This document shows positions 36,028-46,385 of a DNA stretch of 64,000 nucleotides, piece by piece. The stretch's first letter is position 1, and every line of letters begins with the position of its first letter. The stretch is taken from assembly GCA_900473915.1 (NCBI GenBank), contig UCNG01000003.1, positions 122,023 to 186,022 on the forward strand. The letters run 5' to 3'. Origin of the DNA: Hyphomicrobiales bacterium. Lineage in GTDB: Bacteria > Pseudomonadota > Alphaproteobacteria > Rhizobiales > Rhizobiaceae. Position numbers and translations under genes: made by a program. The notes below the pieces were generated by a model, which had not been told where the DNA came from, made no database searches, and was given only the letters and a program-made list of their open reading frames with translations.

Positions 36028-36381
36028 TCAGCGGCGGGAGAGCAGGGCCAGCAGATAGCCGATGCCGAGTGCGGTGGCGAGCGAGGTGATCGGGCGCTCA
36101 CGCACCGTTGCCGTCAGTTGGGCTTCGAGATCCTGCGCCTTGTTGCGCAGATCATCGATTGCGTCTTCGCCCTGGATATAAGCGCTTTTGTAGGTTTCCC
36201 TCGCGCTACGTTTGGCGTCGCGGACCGTCTGTGAACCGAGATTGGCCAGTGTCGCCGCGATGGCGGCAATATCTTCCTTCAGTTGCTCGACCTGCGCCTG
36301 AAGGTCTTGCGCGCTGGCATCGGTCAGCGCTTCCTCGATCTTGTCTTCGATCCTGCTCGTTTTCGCGGATGCACGCGCCAT
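36028..36381 (-). CDS. DUF883/ElaB-like membrane-anchored protein
   Basis: A 117-residue protein with a long helical region rich in Ala, Gln, Glu and Lys (about 15-95; DLQAQVEQLKEDIAAIAATL) and a C-terminal membrane helix with the family ending RERPITSLATALGIGYLLAL then LSRR. This matches ElaB/YqjD/DUF883 proteins, which bind the inner membrane by the tail and in E. coli associate with ribosomes in stationary phase. The start at 36381 has AGGAGA upstream. It is first in an operon with the holin-like gene. Confidence 0.82.
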   Translation of the reverse strand: MARASAKTSRIEDKIEEALTDASAQDLQAQVEQLKEDIAAIAATLANLGSQTVRDAKRSARETYKSAYIQGEDAIDDLRNKAQDLEAQLTATVRERPITSLATALGIGYLLALLSRR

Positions 36382-36557
36382 ATGGGCTCTCCTGTTCATT
36401 CTCGGGTTATCGTTCGGATGGGTTGTCCGGATAACGTGCGGCTGGCCTAATGGTTGCATGCGAAGCCAGTGGCGGCAACACGGCCAGCCGCCTGTTGCAA
36501 GTCATGGTAAATCACGGCGTAAATCGGGAGGTAAATCAGGGGGAGTAAATCCGGGTG

Positions 36558-37412
36558 TCACTCCGCTTCGCCGTGCAGGATCGTGCCTTCCGGGTCCTTC
36601 TTGTAGGCTGCTTCCGAATAGGCGGGCTGCGCCTGCAACTGTTCCTTGGTGAACTGCGTGAAGACATTCACCTTGTCGTCCTTGCCGGTCGCCACGTCGA
36701 GATTGGCGATGGAAACGGCCACAGGCTTGGAATTGATGCCAAGGAAACCACCCACATCCACCACGAAAGCCTCGGTCTGGCCGTCGGCGGACATCAGCAC
36801 ATCGCCCACCGTTCCGATCTTTGTTTCATCTGCGCCGAAAACCGTCGCGCCAATCAGCTTGTCGGCGCTCAGGCCCTCGGAGGGCACCGGCTTCATGCCC
36901 TCGGGCATGAGCCTGTCGGCCTTTTGCGTCGTAATCGTCTTTTCGGCGGCGGGCGGTTCGGCACGCGGCGCGCCGTCTGCAGCGAAAGCCGCATTGCGGT
37001 CGAAGGCCGGTGCCTTTTCGAGCTGTTCCTTGGTGGCGTCCACGATCAGCCAGCGCTCGCCGTCGCCACGAACCACCCAGGACAGATGGTCGAAGCCGAT
37101 GGCGACATCCTTTTCGCCCACGCCCAGAAAACCGCCGACCCCGATCACCACCGCCTGCGGGCTGCCATCCGCGCCGAGAATCACGTCATTGACCGTGCCG
37201 ATATTGGCGGCATTGTCCGAGGGGCCGTTATAGACCGCTTGCCCGATGAAGCCCGACACAAGAAGCTGGCCCGGCGATGCAACGAAATATCCATTCTCGC
37301 TGGCGATCGGCTTTTCCTGTTTCTCATTGGAGAAAATCGGCGAACGGTCCTGGGCAAAAGCGGGCAGGGCGATCAGCGCGGCAAGAGCCGTGGAGGCGAG
37401 AAATCGTTTCAT
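36558..37412 (-). CDS. Exported PRC-barrel protein with two PRC domains
   Basis: A 284-residue protein with a signal peptide (MKRFLASTALAALIALPAFA). It carries two PRC-barrel domains, each with the same core: VNDVILGADGSPQAVVIGVG-GFLGVGEKDVAI in the first and VGDVLMSADGQTEAFVVDVG-GFLGINSKPVAV in the second. A Pro/Lys linker separates them (about residues 125-165). PRC-barrels bind RNA or polypeptides in other proteins; exported ones are common stress-inducible proteins in this group. An exact EcfG-type promoter lies upstream. Confidence 0.85.
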   Translation of the reverse strand: MKRFLASTALAALIALPAFAQDRSPIFSNEKQEKPIASENGYFVASPGQLLVSGFIGQAVYNGPSDNAANIGTVNDVILGADGSPQAVVIGVGGFLGVGEKDVAIGFDHLSWVVRGDGERWLIVDATKEQLEKAPAFDRNAAFAADGAPRAEPPAAEKTITTQKADRLMPEGMKPVPSEGLSADKLIGATVFGADETKIGTVGDVLMSADGQTEAFVVDVGGFLGINSKPVAVSIANLDVATGKDDKVNVFTQFTKEQLQAQPAYSEAAYKKDPEGTILHGEAE

Positions 37413-37479
37413 GAAAACTCCTGTCGGTAATTAAGGCAAACCGAAGGCGAGAGCCAATCTCGCCGTCAACAGGAGAAAA

Positions 37480-37504
37480 AACGAGGGGAAACGTATTCAG
37501 TTCC
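37480..37504 (-). promoter_or_regulatory. EcfG-type promoter upstream of the PRC-barrel gene
   Basis: On the minus strand GGAAC (37504-37500), 16 bases, CGTT (37483-37480), 68 bp before the start codon. Confidence 0.65.
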
Positions 37505-37605
37505 GCTCAAATTCCGTGTTATTCGAGCGTTAAAATTATGAATCTGCCGTCTTTTTCATGGCAAAAATGTGATGACAGCAACCTATGATTGATATCTTGC
37601 CTTAT

Positions 37606-37770
37606 TCAGGTGAGCAGTAGATAGGCTGCCCCAGCCAGCATGATGAAGGCCAGTCCGACATGCTTCGGCTTCAGCGAGCGCGGCTGTACCGGCAGCGGAT
37701 CGTCATTTCCTGCCATGGCAGTGCGCGCCGCATGTTCAAGCGTCTGGATATCCTTGAGCATCATTGGCAT
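37606..37770 (-). CDS. Small membrane-anchored protein (54 residues)
   Basis: A short gene with a good ribosome site (GGAGGG 3 bases before ATG). The product begins MPMMLKDIQTLEHAARTAMA, has a polar middle NDDPLPVQPRSLKPK, and ends with one hydrophobic helix HVGLAFIMLAGAAYLLLT. Codon usage matches the neighbours. It is tail-anchored, with function unknown; similar small proteins are easily missed in annotation. It lies alone between the PRC-barrel gene and the exbB operon. Confidence 0.68.
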   Translation of the reverse strand: MPMMLKDIQTLEHAARTAMAGNDDPLPVQPRSLKPKHVGLAFIMLAGAAYLLLT

Positions 37771-37976
37771 GTCCCTCCAGAGTCCGGCTCAATTCCGCTT
37801 CGCGCGGAACTGCATATCCTCCCCCGCGCCGGAATTTGTTTTTAAAACCAATCCCGAAGCGCTTCGGTCATCCTATCAGGTCTGATTTGACGCGAATGTG
37901 CAACTGGCAAAAGGGCGGGAGCCGAAAAATCTTCCCGGACCCCAATTTGGCATGATGAAAATGCCTTCAGAACAAA

Positions 37977-37999
37977 AACATGACTTGCGTCATCATGTT
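37977..37999 (+). promoter_or_regulatory. RirA-type iron-responsive operator upstream of exbB
   Basis: Perfect inverted repeat AACATGA, 9 bases, TCATGTT, containing TGA-N9-TCA, the RirA operator form described in rhizobia. It lies 96 bp before exbB. The rest of the 324-bp gap 37771-38094 shows no gene. Confidence 0.75.
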
Positions 38000-38094
38000 A
38001 TTGGGAGTTAAGAAGAAGCCAACAGGCGGCGCGACGGCCTGCATGAAGGTTTGGTCATGTGCGCGCGGATTTGAACAATCAAAAGGCGAACAAA

Positions 38095-39027
<933 letters not shown>

Positions 39028-39032
39028 GCGCC

Positions 39033-39536
39033 ATGGCTGGTAAAGTTCGCGAAGGCGGCGGCGACGATCTCGAGCTGAACCACGAGATCAATGTGACGCC
39101 GTTCATCGACGTCATGCTGGTTCTGCTCATCATTTTCATGGTGGCGGCACCACTGGCCACGGTTGACGTGAAGGTGGACCTGCCTGCCTCGACGGCGGCG
39201 CCTGCGCCGCGTCCCGACAAGCCGCTTTATGTGACCTTGAAGGAAGACCTCAGCGTCAGCGTCGGCAACGATGTGGTGGAGCGCGAGCGCCTCGGCGGAG
39301 CGCTCGACGTCCTGTCGGAAAAAAACAAGGAAGCGCGCATCTTCCTGCGCGCCGACAAGAATGTCGGTTACGGCGAGCTGATGGGGGTGATGAACCTTCT
39401 GCGTGAAGCGGGCTATCTGAAGATCGCGCTGGTAGGGCTTGAAACCGTCGGCGCAAACGCCACCGGAACCGCTCCGGCGGCTGCGACACCTGGAACGGCA
39501 CCTTCCTCGCCGGCACCGCAGGGAGCCGCGCAATGA
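39033..39536 (+). CDS. exbD: ExbD, TonB-system motor subunit
   Basis: Partner of ExbB; its single membrane helix carries the proton-conducting aspartate. The 167-residue product has INVTPFIDVMLVLLIIFMV near the N terminus and the periplasmic ExbD domain (FLRADKNVGYGELMGVMNLL), with a Pro/Ala/Thr tail. It starts 5 bp after exbB, and its stop overlaps the tonB start by 4 bp (ATGA), showing tight operon coupling. TolR at the start of the window is its paralogue. Confidence 0.95.
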   Translation: MAGKVREGGGDDLELNHEINVTPFIDVMLVLLIIFMVAAPLATVDVKVDLPASTAAPAPRPDKPLYVTLKEDLSVSVGNDVVERERLGGALDVLSEKNKEARIFLRADKNVGYGELMGVMNLLREAGYLKIALVGLETVGANATGTAPAAATPGTAPSSPAPQGAAQ

Positions 39537-40504
39537 ATGCACTCCCGCCCGAGCATCCCCCGATAAAGGTGGCTTCAGCCGACGTTCACCATCATTCCTT
39601 CTGGCATGATGCGGGGCGCTGGCTCGGCGCGGGCATTCTTGTTCTGACCGTTCATGCCGCCGGTGCCTATGCCATCCACATGGCACAGGAGGAAGACCAG
39701 CCCGATGGCACGCAGGTTGCCGCCATGGTGGTGGAACTTGCGCCGGAGCCGGAAGCGCCGATGGAAGAGCAGGTTGCGGAAGAAGCCCAGCCGGAAACCG
39801 CTGAAGCGCCGCAGGAACAGGCGGAACCTGCCCCGCAGCCGGAACCCGTGCAGGAAGAACCGACGCCGCCCGAACCGGAAGAGGTGACGCCGCCCGAGCC
39901 TGCGCCGGAACCGCAGGCGGTTCAGGAACCGGAAGAAGTCATCCCGGATGTGGTCGAGGCCGAAAAGCCGGAAGTTGCGGTGCCCATGCCGGTTGAAAAG
40001 CCGGAAGTGAAGCCGGAGCCCAAACGCGAGCCGAAGCCGGAACCGAAAAAGGTCGAGAAGCCAAAACCGGAAAAACCCAAGCAGCCCAAGGCCGAAAAGC
40101 CGAAGCCAAAGAAGGCTGAAAAGGCACCGGAAACCCGTCAGGCCGCTGCGCCGCAGATGGATGCTGACAACGGCGCGCGAGCCGCAGCCAATCGCAGAGG
40201 CGAAAACTCTGCATCCGCCGGTGTCAGTTCCGCCAAATGGACATCGAAACTCCAGTCCCATATGGCGCGCAATGTGCGTTTCCTGCAGCGCAAATCGCGG
40301 AATGCCAAGGGACTTGTTCAGGTTACTTTCGTGATTGATCCTTCGGGCAATGTGCTTTCGGCTCGTCTGGCCGGTTCGTCGGGTAATCCAGACGTGGACC
40401 AGCTGGCACTGGAAGCGGCACGTCGGGCTTCGCCGGTGCCTGCCCCGCCAGCAGCCATTGCCAAGGCGCGTATGCCGATCACCTTGCCGCTGCTGTTCAA
40501 GTAG
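39533..40504 (+). CDS. tonB: TonB energy-transducing protein
   Basis: Spans the periplasm to deliver motor energy to outer-membrane TonB-dependent receptors. The 323-residue protein has one membrane helix (about 27-45), a very long Pro-Glu/Pro-Lys region (about 65-200) and the TonB C-terminal domain (about 235-323: LVQVTFVIDPSGNVLSARLA then GSSGNPDVDQLALEAARRAS). The composition resembles TolA, but the C-terminal domain and the exbB-exbD neighbours decide. The operon ends at a strong terminator. Confidence 0.94.
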   Translation: MNALPPEHPPIKVASADVHHHSFWHDAGRWLGAGILVLTVHAAGAYAIHMAQEEDQPDGTQVAAMVVELAPEPEAPMEEQVAEEAQPETAEAPQEQAEPAPQPEPVQEEPTPPEPEEVTPPEPAPEPQAVQEPEEVIPDVVEAEKPEVAVPMPVEKPEVKPEPKREPKPEPKKVEKPKPEKPKQPKAEKPKPKKAEKAPETRQAAAPQMDADNGARAAANRRGENSASAGVSSAKWTSKLQSHMARNVRFLQRKSRNAKGLVQVTFVIDPSGNVLSARLAGSSGNPDVDQLALEAARRASPVPAPPAAIAKARMPITLPLLFK

Positions 40505-40526
40505 CACCATGAAGCAAGCGCGGTTT

Positions 40527-40559
40527 GAAAGGCCGGTCTGGTAATCAGACTGGCCTTTC
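40527..40559. terminator. Terminator between tonB and the LRR gene
   Basis: GAAAGGCCGGTCTG pairs with CAGACTGGCCTTTC (one G-U) around GTAAT, at the junction of convergent genes. Confidence 0.85.
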
Positions 40560-40562
40560 TAG

Positions 40563-41276
40563 TTATTTGGACGCTAGGCTACGGTATCGTGCGAGATGCT
40601 TGTTTAAGCGTTCTATATCGCACTTGGGGCAACACAGTCTGAGCCCTTTACCAGTTAGCATGGCCTGCGCACTTCCGCAGGATGGACATTTCATTACCGA
40701 AGGGTTCACATCGTAGTCGACACCACCTTTCCAGCAGAATTGGACGGCTGGCTGATTTGCCTCGAACTTTGCGAACTCTTCCCATGAAAAGGCATTTGAA
40801 AGATAAAGAGTTTCAAGTTGAGGTAATTTTTGCAGTGCTGTCAAAGAGCCATCCCTTGCCCGGCCGGCAAAGATGAACTCCCTAAGTGTTTTGATATTTC
40901 TCAGCGGATCTAGAGTTTCGAGTGTGATTTGGCTCGAGAATGATGGCCAGATAGTCAGATATTTCAGTGCGCTAAGAGACTGAATTCCATCAATGCTGGC
41001 CAAGCGGTCACTTTCATATATCCACAGTGACTTAAGATTTGGGAAGCGTTCAATTCCAGCAAGTGCTTTGAGTTTACCACAGTTGACCAGATAGAGATGT
41101 GTAAGGTGCTCGAGTGGTGGAAGGCTGGCTAAAGTGTCCAGAGCAATATTCTCGAGACACCATTCCTGTTCATTTGGATTGGGGCGGCGTTCAACTCTTT
41201 TTATGGAGCAATAAAGGCCAGTTTTACCTTGGTGAAGGATACCCAAGGTTTTTACAATTCGTGCAAATGCATCCAT
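40563..41276 (-). CDS. Leucine-rich-repeat protein with C-terminal zinc ribbon
   Basis: A 237-residue protein that I do not recognise by name. Residues 40-165 form about five leucine-rich repeats (LEHLTHLYLVNCGKLKALAG, FPNLKSLWIYESDRLASIDG, LSALKYLTIWPSF), then LPQLETLYLSNAFSWEEFAK. The C terminus is a zinc ribbon with CPSCGS and CCPKC. The DNA is clearly more AT-rich than its neighbours and lies between tonB and core genes on the minus strand. LRRs suggest protein binding, and such stand-alone bacterial LRR proteins are sometimes immunity or antidote proteins, but no partner toxin is seen next to it. Confidence 0.75.
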   Translation of the reverse strand: MDAFARIVKTLGILHQGKTGLYCSIKRVERRPNPNEQEWCLENIALDTLASLPPLEHLTHLYLVNCGKLKALAGIERFPNLKSLWIYESDRLASIDGIQSLSALKYLTIWPSFSSQITLETLDPLRNIKTLREFIFAGRARDGSLTALQKLPQLETLYLSNAFSWEEFAKFEANQPAVQFCWKGGVDYDVNPSVMKCPSCGSAQAMLTGKGLRLCCPKCDIERLNKHLARYRSLASK

Positions 41277-41361
41277 GTCAGTTCTTAAATGATAAGCTAA
41301 GAAAATTGTGTCGTTTGAGCGATTTTAAATAGTATTTCCATTGAATACTAGCGCTGTGCCA

Positions 41362-42132
41362 TCACTCCACAAATCCGAACATCGGGCCATAGCCGCCATG
41401 CCAGGATATATCGTTCCGCTCCAGCGCCGGGACGTGAATGCCTGCGCCGCCGCCGCCATCCAGAAACAGCGCGTTCGGGCATTGAAGATGGTCTCGAAAC
41501 AATCTTGCGAAGTCGTGGAAGTTGACCGCATCCTCGCTGACCGCGAAGCGGATCGCGCCGCCATCGCAAACGCCGACGCCGCTTCGCCGCGTCCTGTCGG
41601 TTGAGCCAAGGATAAAAATCGGATTGATCCGGTTGCCGATGACCAGCATCGGGCCGGACTGGGTTGCCAGTCGCGGCTTCATTTCCTGTTTCATGAAACG
41701 GTCAGTCGGCAGGATTCCAGCGCCCTTTTCGTCGAGATAGAAGATGCCGTTCGGCTTCTTGTAGAAGTTCGGCACAGGGCCGGAGCCGCGCGGCGGTGTG
41801 GCCTTGCTGACGGGGCGAAGCTCGCGGCCATCCTCGACATAAAGGCCCATCGGCGCGAAATCAGGCTGATACATTCCGGCATTGAGCGCGAAAACCAGAT
41901 TTTTGCCCCGGCTTGCGGCAGCATCGGCCAGTTTTGAAAAATTGCGATAGGGCTCGCCATCCGCATTCTTCCAGAACAGGCGCAAACCATCCGCCTTTGC
42001 CTCGCAGATGATATAGTTCGTGTTTTCAAAGGTTTGGCTGTTGCATGCTTCAGCCCGGACAGATTGTGCCAGGGCGAGCGTTGCAGCAAATGTCAGGGCA
42101 GCTGCGGACAGGTGTCTCTTGAAGCGAATCAT
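41362..42132 (-). CDS. Exported phosphodiester glycosidase-family protein (NAGPA/DUF2233)
   Basis: A 256-residue protein with a signal peptide (ending SVRA-E) and the NAGPA-like domain: VFALNAGMYQPDFAPMGLYV, then KPNGIFYLDEKGAGILPTDR and NALFLDGGGGAGIHVP. Family members cleave phosphodiester-linked sugars (mammalian uncovering enzyme, bacterial surface-polymer enzymes). The DGGGG and NAGMY stretches are family signatures. It precedes the MacB-like exporter by 28 bp in reverse order, both on the minus strand, which suggests a shared unit, but no substrate can be named. Confidence 0.85.
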   Translation of the reverse strand: MIRFKRHLSAAALTFAATLALAQSVRAEACNSQTFENTNYIICEAKADGLRLFWKNADGEPYRNFSKLADAAASRGKNLVFALNAGMYQPDFAPMGLYVEDGRELRPVSKATPPRGSGPVPNFYKKPNGIFYLDEKGAGILPTDRFMKQEMKPRLATQSGPMLVIGNRINPIFILGSTDRTRRSGVGVCDGGAIRFAVSEDAVNFHDFARLFRDHLQCPNALFLDGGGGAGIHVPALERNDISWHGGYGPMFGFVE

Positions 42133-42160
42133 CGCTGTGCTGCCTCCCGTCAGTGTTTTG

Positions 42161-44131
42161 CTATTCGGACGACAGTGCCACAGCGGGGAGCAGCCGGGAA
42201 GCCTTGCGCGCCGGCAGGAAGCCGAAGATCAGGCCGGTGGCGAAAGCGCAGGCGAAGGCCAGCAGGACCGGCCCGACGCTATAGCCGACCGAAAGACCGG
42301 CCCAGCCCGCGATGGCCGCAGCGCCGAGCCCGATCACGACGCCAAATGCGCCGCCAATGGCCGAGACGGTCAGCGCCTCGGTGATGAATTGCAGCAGGAT
42401 ATCGCGCCGCCTTGCGCCGGTTGCCATCCGCACGCCAATCTCGCGGGTGCGCTCGGTCACGCTCACCAGCATGATGTTCATGACGCCGATGCCGCCGACC
42501 AGAAGCGAGATCGCCGCCACGGACCCCAGAAACAGGGTCATCGTGTTGCCCATCGCCGTCGCGTCCTCGCGGATGGAGGACATGTTGGTTATCATCGTGT
42601 CGCGCTTCTTGTGGCGCTGGTCGAGCAGGTCCTGAATTTGTTCCTGGGTCGTGTTGATGAGATCGGAATCCTTCACCTGCACGGTGATGGTGCGCACATA
42701 TTTCTGGCCGAACAGCCGCAGATTGCCGGTCGAAAGCGGCACGACCACCACATCGTCCTGATCCGCGCCGCCAAAGCCAGCGCCCTTCGGCTCCAAGGTT
42801 CCGATCACCTGAAACGGAATTTTCTGGATCAGGATATATTGGCCGATGGGATTGCCGCCGTCCGGGAACAAGGTGTTGACGACGGTTTTGCCGAGCACGG
42901 CAACGGGCGCATAATTGTTGATATCGCTCTGGCTGATGAAATCGCCGGTCGCCACCTTCCAGGATTTGGCTTCGGAAAAGGCGGGAACAGTGCCATTTGC
43001 CTGCGACTGGTAATCGACATTGCCGCGCCGCAGCGTCACCGTGCCGGTGACTTCCGGGACGGCGGTCTTGATGTTCGGCAGTTCCAGAATTGCGGTGGCG
43101 TCTTCGGGGACCAGTGTCACTATCGAGCCTGTTCCACGGAAACCAGCCATGGAGGGGCGAACCAGAATGAGATCGGTGCCCATGGCATTGATACGGTCGA
43201 GAATGGAATTCTGCGCGCCGGTGCCGATGGCGAGCATCGTCACCACGGAACTGACGCCGATGATGATGCCGAGCAGGGTGAGGATGGTGCGGAAGATGTT
43301 GGCCTTCAGCGCGCGCATCGCCATCTTCACCGCTTCCGAAACATCGGCGATGCGGGCGGAATTGCCTTCAAGGCTCTCCTGCAGCCGGAAGGGAGCCTGC
43401 GTATCGGGGATGGCGCGCTTGACCGTGTCGGAAAGAATCTGCCCGTCGCGGATTTCGATCAGCCGGTCGGCGCGTTCGGCCACTTCGCGGGCATGGGTGA
43501 TGACGATGACCGTATGACCCTGCTGGTGCATGGAGCGGAGCAGTTCCATCACGTCTTCGCCGCTCTGGCTGTCGAGCGCGCCGGTCGGCTCATCCGCAAG
43601 GATGATGCGCCCGCCATTCATGAGAGCGCGGGCGATGGAAACGCGCTGCTGCTGGCCGCCGGAAAGCTGGTTCGGGCGATGGTCAAGGCGGTCGCCGAGT
43701 TTCAGCTGGTTGAGCAGTTCGGCGGCGCGCGCATGGCGTTCGGATGTGGGCAGGCCCGCATAGATCGCCGGAACCTCGACGTTTTCCTGGGCCGTCGAGG
43801 TCGAGATGAGGTTGTAGCTCTGGAAGACGAAGCCGAAAGTGCGGCGGCGCAATGCGGCAAGCGCATCGGCATCCAGTGTCGACACATCCTCGCCATCGAG
43901 CAGATATTGCCCGCCGCTCGGACTGTCGAGACAGCCCAGAATGTTCATCAGCGTTGATTTGCCGGAGCCGGACGCGCCCATGATCGCGACGAATTCGCCA
44001 GCCTGAATGTCGAGCGTGATGCCGTGCAGCACCTCAACGGCGAGATCGCCATTGTGATAGGTCTTGCGGATATCATCCAGTCTTATGAGCGGCGTGCCGG
44101 ACTTGGGATTGTCGGTCATGGGGCGGCTCAT
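42161..44131 (-). CDS. macB: MacB-type ABC exporter (ATPase fused to permease)
   Basis: Non-canonical ABC protein that drives tripartite export of macrolides, peptides or toxins. The N-terminal ATPase has Walker [10 protein letters not shown], signature [15 protein letters not shown] and Walker [14 protein letters not shown]. The C-terminal half has one helix near residue 275, a large periplasmic domain and three helices near the end. The 656-residue size matches MacB. Its start overlaps the macA stop by one base, and an in-frame ATG 12 bp later is also possible. The outer-membrane partner is not in the window. Confidence 0.93.
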   Translation of the reverse strand: MSRPMTDNPKSGTPLIRLDDIRKTYHNGDLAVEVLHGITLDIQAGEFVAIMGASGSGKSTLMNILGCLDSPSGGQYLLDGEDVSTLDADALAALRRRTFGFVFQSYNLISTSTAQENVEVPAIYAGLPTSERHARAAELLNQLKLGDRLDHRPNQLSGGQQQRVSIARALMNGGRIILADEPTGALDSQSGEDVMELLRSMHQQGHTVIVITHAREVAERADRLIEIRDGQILSDTVKRAIPDTQAPFRLQESLEGNSARIADVSEAVKMAMRALKANIFRTILTLLGIIIGVSSVVTMLAIGTGAQNSILDRINAMGTDLILVRPSMAGFRGTGSIVTLVPEDATAILELPNIKTAVPEVTGTVTLRRGNVDYQSQANGTVPAFSEAKSWKVATGDFISQSDINNYAPVAVLGKTVVNTLFPDGGNPIGQYILIQKIPFQVIGTLEPKGAGFGGADQDDVVVVPLSTGNLRLFGQKYVRTITVQVKDSDLINTTQEQIQDLLDQRHKKRDTMITNMSSIREDATAMGNTMTLFLGSVAAISLLVGGIGVMNIMLVSVTERTREIGVRMATGARRRDILLQFITEALTVSAIGGAFGVVIGLGAAAIAGWAGLSVGYSVGPVLLAFACAFATGLIFGFLPARKASRLLPAVALSSE

Positions 44132-45414
44132 CAGAATAGGCGCATGCCGGGCCTGCGGCCGCGCTGCCCTGCGGCGGCTTCGGCACCGCTGGAAGCGCTG
44201 GTGACGATGACCTTGTCGCCTTCCTCAAGGCCGCTTTTGATCTCGGTCTGCACGCGATTGCGCACGCCGATTTCGACTTGACGTTCGGTGACCGCACCAT
44301 TGTCGCTCACGACCTTGACCGAAATCTGCGGCTTGGCTTTCTGGCTCTGGCCTTTCTGGTTCTGGTCGGCACGCTTGTAGTTCAGCGCCGAGGAGGGGAC
44401 GATCAGCACGTCCTTTGCCTCGTCGAGAATGAAATAGACCTGCGTGCTCATATTGATCATCAGTTCGCCGGTCGGGTTCGGGACGTCGAACAGCGCATAA
44501 TAGAGAACAACATTGTTCTCGGTCGCGGGCGTCGGCTTGATCTGGCGCAGCGTGCCGGCGAAACGTTTTTCCGGCTGGCCGAGCAAGGTGAAATAGACCG
44601 GCATTCCGGGCTTGAGCCTGCCGATATCAGCCTCCGAAACCTGCGCTTCCACGGTCATCACCTTGAGATCGGCTACAGTCACGATGGTCGGCGCGCTCTG
44701 CACGGCATTCAGCGTTTCGCCCTCCTTGGCGGCCTGGTCGACGACCGTGCCTTCCATGGGGCTGTAAATCTTGGTGTAGCCGAGATCGACCTTGTCGCTG
44801 GCAAGCTGGGCTTCCTGCTGGCGGATTTGCGCGCCGAGTGCCTTCACGTCAGCCTCGGCCATGGCAAGATCGGCATCGGCCTGATCGACGGTGGCTTGCG
44901 ACACGCCGCGCGTGGCCAGAAGCGAGCGCTGGCGCGCCGCATTGGCTTTCTTGAGCGTGAGCTGCGCCTGTTTGCTCAAAAGCTGCGCCTTGAGATTGTC
45001 GAGCTGGGCGCTGGCGATTTCCACTTTCTTCTCGAAAGGCGACGGGTCGATTTCCGCGATCAACTGGCCCTGCTTGACCTGATCGCCCACCTCGACCTTC
45101 ACGCTTTTAAGCTGGCCGGAAACCTGCGCGCCGACATTGATGCTGCGTAGCGCGCTGAGCGTGCCGACGGCGGTAATGGCGTTTTCGATGTCGCCGCGCG
45201 TGACCGTTTCGGCAAGGTAGTTCGTCTTCTGGCCGCCAGCTTCGCCCGAGCCGTAAAAATACCAGCCCGCGCCCGCAGCGATTGCCGCCAGCGCAAGCCA
45301 GAGCCACCAGCGGCGCGCGCTCTTCGGCGACGGTGCCTTGCGCTGCCCGGTTTTGGACGAATCGGAAGATGTAAGCACCGTCAAACCCTCAAAACTTTCA
45401 GAACCGCCGCTCAT
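44131..45414 (-). CDS. macA: MacA-type periplasmic adaptor protein
   Basis: Membrane-fusion protein linking MacB to an outer-membrane channel. The 427-residue product has a membrane anchor ([19 protein letters not shown]), lipoyl half-motifs ([19 protein letters not shown] and [20 protein letters not shown]), a long coiled coil ([19 protein letters not shown]) and beta-barrel domains, ending [13 protein letters not shown] chose the ATG at 45414 ([10 protein letters not shown]); the frame is open to 45462 with a longer leader. The overlapping stop with macB shows one operon. Confidence 0.92.
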   Translation of the reverse strand: MSGGSESFEGLTVLTSSDSSKTGQRKAPSPKSARRWWLWLALAAIAAGAGWYFYGSGEAGGQKTNYLAETVTRGDIENAITAVGTLSALRSINVGAQVSGQLKSVKVEVGDQVKQGQLIAEIDPSPFEKKVEIASAQLDNLKAQLLSKQAQLTLKKANAARQRSLLATRGVSQATVDQADADLAMAEADVKALGAQIRQQEAQLASDKVDLGYTKIYSPMEGTVVDQAAKEGETLNAVQSAPTIVTVADLKVMTVEAQVSEADIGRLKPGMPVYFTLLGQPEKRFAGTLRQIKPTPATENNVVLYYALFDVPNPTGELMINMSTQVYFILDEAKDVLIVPSSALNYKRADQNQKGQSQKAKPQISVKVVSDNGAVTERQVEIGVRNRVQTEIKSGLEEGDKVIVTSASSGAEAAAGQRGRRPGMRLF

Positions 45415-45879
45415 CGGAGATTCATCACTGTGTCCCGCATAATTTTTGCCCCATGCAACCAAAGCGGGTCAGCGCGCGCTCGGATGGCACAGTGCATCCG
45501 GATATCTATGCTTCCCGGCTCAGGATTTCATCTTAATTATTTGTCATGCAATAATTGCCGTCGGCACAATGGCTGGAGGTTCGCCAGCGCCATTGCCAAT
45601 TCACTCCACGCAGGCGATGCAGTGAAGAAAAGCTGACGTCAAGATACAACTTGCGGTTATTCTTTTCAGTTTTGACGGATGCAGCCCAATTATTAGTCAA
45701 ATTAAGTGTTCTTAAATTATATATCGGTTAAATAAGGCCGGAAAAGCACAATCTAAAAGTAGAAATAATAATCCGGAACGTGATCTGTCCGCAAAGGCGG
45801 GTGGTCGGCGCATGCATGATGCATGTTGCTTGGAAATGGCATGGGAATAAGGTTTCGATGCTCTTGGACGGGAGGGCAA
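45415..45879. other. AT-rich gap between macA and the TadE-like gene
   Basis: A 465-bp divergent gap with no convincing ORF. It holds the macA upstream region and, nearer the right end, AT-rich sequence and a GCATGCATGATGCATG palindrome (about 45810-45825). Promoters for both sides are expected but not placed. Confidence 0.5.
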
Positions 45880-46365
45880 ATGGCTTACCTTATTATGGGG
45901 CGAAAAAGGTTTTCATTCGTAACGAACAGGTTTCGAAGAATACCATTATTGTTGTTTTTAAATCGAAATAAAAGCGGTACGGCGGCGGTCGAGTTCGCAA
46001 TATTGGCGCCGGTTTTTCTTCTGATCCTGATGGGCATGATTGCGTTCGGCCTTTATCTGGGCGTGGCGAACGCCGTGCAGCAGCTTGCGGCCGATGCAAC
46101 ACGGACGGCATTGGCCGGCATCGATCCGCCGGAGCGGCTCGCGCTGGCGACCAGCTATATCCAGAAAAACGCGGCGAAATACTCGCTGATCGATCCTGAA
46201 AAGATGCAGGTGAATGTCGACAATGCCCAGTCCGACCCGAACCAGTTTACCGTGACGATCCAATATGACGCGGAGAACCTGCCGATCTGGAACCTGATGA
46301 CGGGGCTGCCGCTTCCGGACACGACCATCACAAGGGCATCGACAATCAGGCTCGGCGGAATCTGA
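45880..46365 (+). CDS. TadE-like pseudopilin-family protein
   Basis: A 161-residue protein with a basic N terminus and the TadE-like hydrophobic core SGTAAVEFAILAPVFLLILM after a prepilin-like leader, followed by a periplasmic region. The EF in AVEFAI with a preceding Gly/Ala fits prepilin-type processing. The start at 45880 has GGGAGGG upstream; the longer frame to 45823 is unlikely. It lies 20 bp before a TadG-like gene, but no tad ATPase or secretin genes are nearby, so the role in pilus assembly is inferred only. Confidence 0.8.
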   Translation: MAYLIMGRKRFSFVTNRFRRIPLLLFLNRNKSGTAAVEFAILAPVFLLILMGMIAFGLYLGVANAVQQLAADATRTALAGIDPPERLALATSYIQKNAAKYSLIDPEKMQVNVDNAQSDPNQFTVTIQYDAENLPIWNLMTGLPLPDTTITRASTIRLGGI

Positions 46366-46385
46366 GACGGGGCGGGGGATAAGTC

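Noticed and set aside
42020-43957. 645-residue plus-strand frame across the macB gene
   Set aside because: Antisense to a well-supported ABC exporter; no motif of its own.
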